A stretch of 64,000 nt of DNA, from positions 186,001-250,000 of the forward strand of contig NZ_RBWU01000002.1 of NCBI RefSeq assembly GCF_003634705.1, given 5' to 3'. The position numbers and the translations under genes were made by a program. The notes beneath the pieces were generated by a model. That model searched no databases. It saw nothing but the letters and a program-made list of their open reading frames with translations, and was not told the origin of the DNA. How positions within the stretch are numbered: the first letter of the stretch is position 1; every line of letters begins with the position of its first letter. This document shows, piece by piece, positions 63,802 through 64,000 of this stretch. Origin of the DNA: Actinomadura pelletieri DSM 43383 (GTDB lineage Bacteria; Actinomycetota; Actinomycetes; Streptosporangiales; Streptosporangiaceae).

Positions 63802-64000
63802 ATGAACGTCATCGCCGCGGCCCTGGTGGTCCTGGGGCTGGGAACGATCACCGTCGTGGCGTCGGGCCTGCGGGTCGTCGAGGCGTCCGAGCGGCTGGTC
63901 GTCCGGCGGTTCGGGCGGGCGCCGGAGATCCGCGGGCCGGGGGTGCGGTATCTGCTGCCGCTCGCCGACAGCGGCGTCCGCGTCCCGGTGCGCCTCCAGC
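63802..64000 (+). CDS. SPFH/Band 7 (stomatin-like) protein, 5' part only
   Basis: The window ends inside this gene; 66 residues are visible. ATG 63802 follows GGAGGTGGGACGG. The start has one membrane helix (MNVIAAALVVLGLGTITVVASGLRVV) followed by EASERLVVRRFGRAPEIRGPGVRYLLPLADSGVRVPVRLQ, the classic beginning of the SPFH domain. Such proteins form membrane scaffolds and are often linked to NfeD-type partners. It is divergent from the histidine kinase gene. Confidence 0.85.
   Translation, partial: MNVIAAALVVLGLGTITVVASGLRVVEASERLVVRRFGRAPEIRGPGVRYLLPLADSGVRVPVRLQ

Overview
The window is chromosomal DNA of a high-GC filamentous actinobacterium. I infer the order Streptosporangiales, perhaps an Actinomadura-like genus, from very high G+C at third codon positions, frequent GTG and some TTG starts, and families typical of that group (DUF6350, DUF3017, SCO6745 family, DUF4360, paired CrcB, ZTP riboswitch on folD). 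I see no phage genes, transposase, CRISPR array, rRNA or tRNA. The first and last genes are cut by the window edges.

Region 1 (1-14.8 kb) is conserved central metabolism: a partial GNAT acetyltransferase, a membrane-anchored GH15-like glucoamylase homologue, sucC-sucD with a clear terminator, a DUF6350 membrane protein, a DUF4190-type membrane protein, purN-purH (overlapping), folD under a ZTP riboswitch, an FHA-HTH protein, a DUF3017 protein, icd and mdh. Several TCA-cycle and one-carbon/purine genes are therefore adjacent.

Region 2 (14.8-30.5 kb) is mixed: a regulatory cluster (HATPase protein, small protein, XRE-TPR regulator, GntR regulator); an HSP90-family ATPase translationally coupled to an 895-residue TPR protein; galE-galK; a CorC/HlyC-type CBS protein that lacks its usual membrane domain; trpS with a 2'-5' RNA ligase-like protein; a YihY/BrkB membrane protein; an NTF2-like protein; and a D-Ala-D-Ala carboxypeptidase.

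Region 3 (30.8-41.2 kb) begins with a GCS2 carboxylate-amine ligase coupled to an M20 amidohydrolase that has a long Pro/His-rich N-terminus. A tightly packed nucleoside uptake and salvage operon follows: BMP lipoprotein, ABC ATPase, two permeases, cytidine deaminase, thymidine phosphorylase. Its metabolic partners (adenosine deaminase, phospho-sugar mutase, purine nucleoside phosphorylase) lie at 53.6-57.8 kb.

Region 4 (41.2-53.6 kb) separates those two salvage blocks and looks like an accessory insert: many regulators with readable operators (TetR/SIP, MerR, TioE-like MerR, TetR/DrrAB), a fluoride-channel pair, small secreted proteins (DUF4360, BP74-related, SH3-like), an orphan maltokinase-cap protein with a decayed copy of its own 3' end, an internally deleted MOSC pseudogene, and a DrrAB exporter.

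Region 5 (53.6-64 kb) returns to conserved genes: add, a PH-domain protein, pmm-pnp, a gamma-glutamylcyclotransferase-like protein, a LpdA-type flavoprotein, a CBS protein with an ArsB/NhaD transporter, a NarL-type two-component system, and the start of an SPFH/Band 7 protein.
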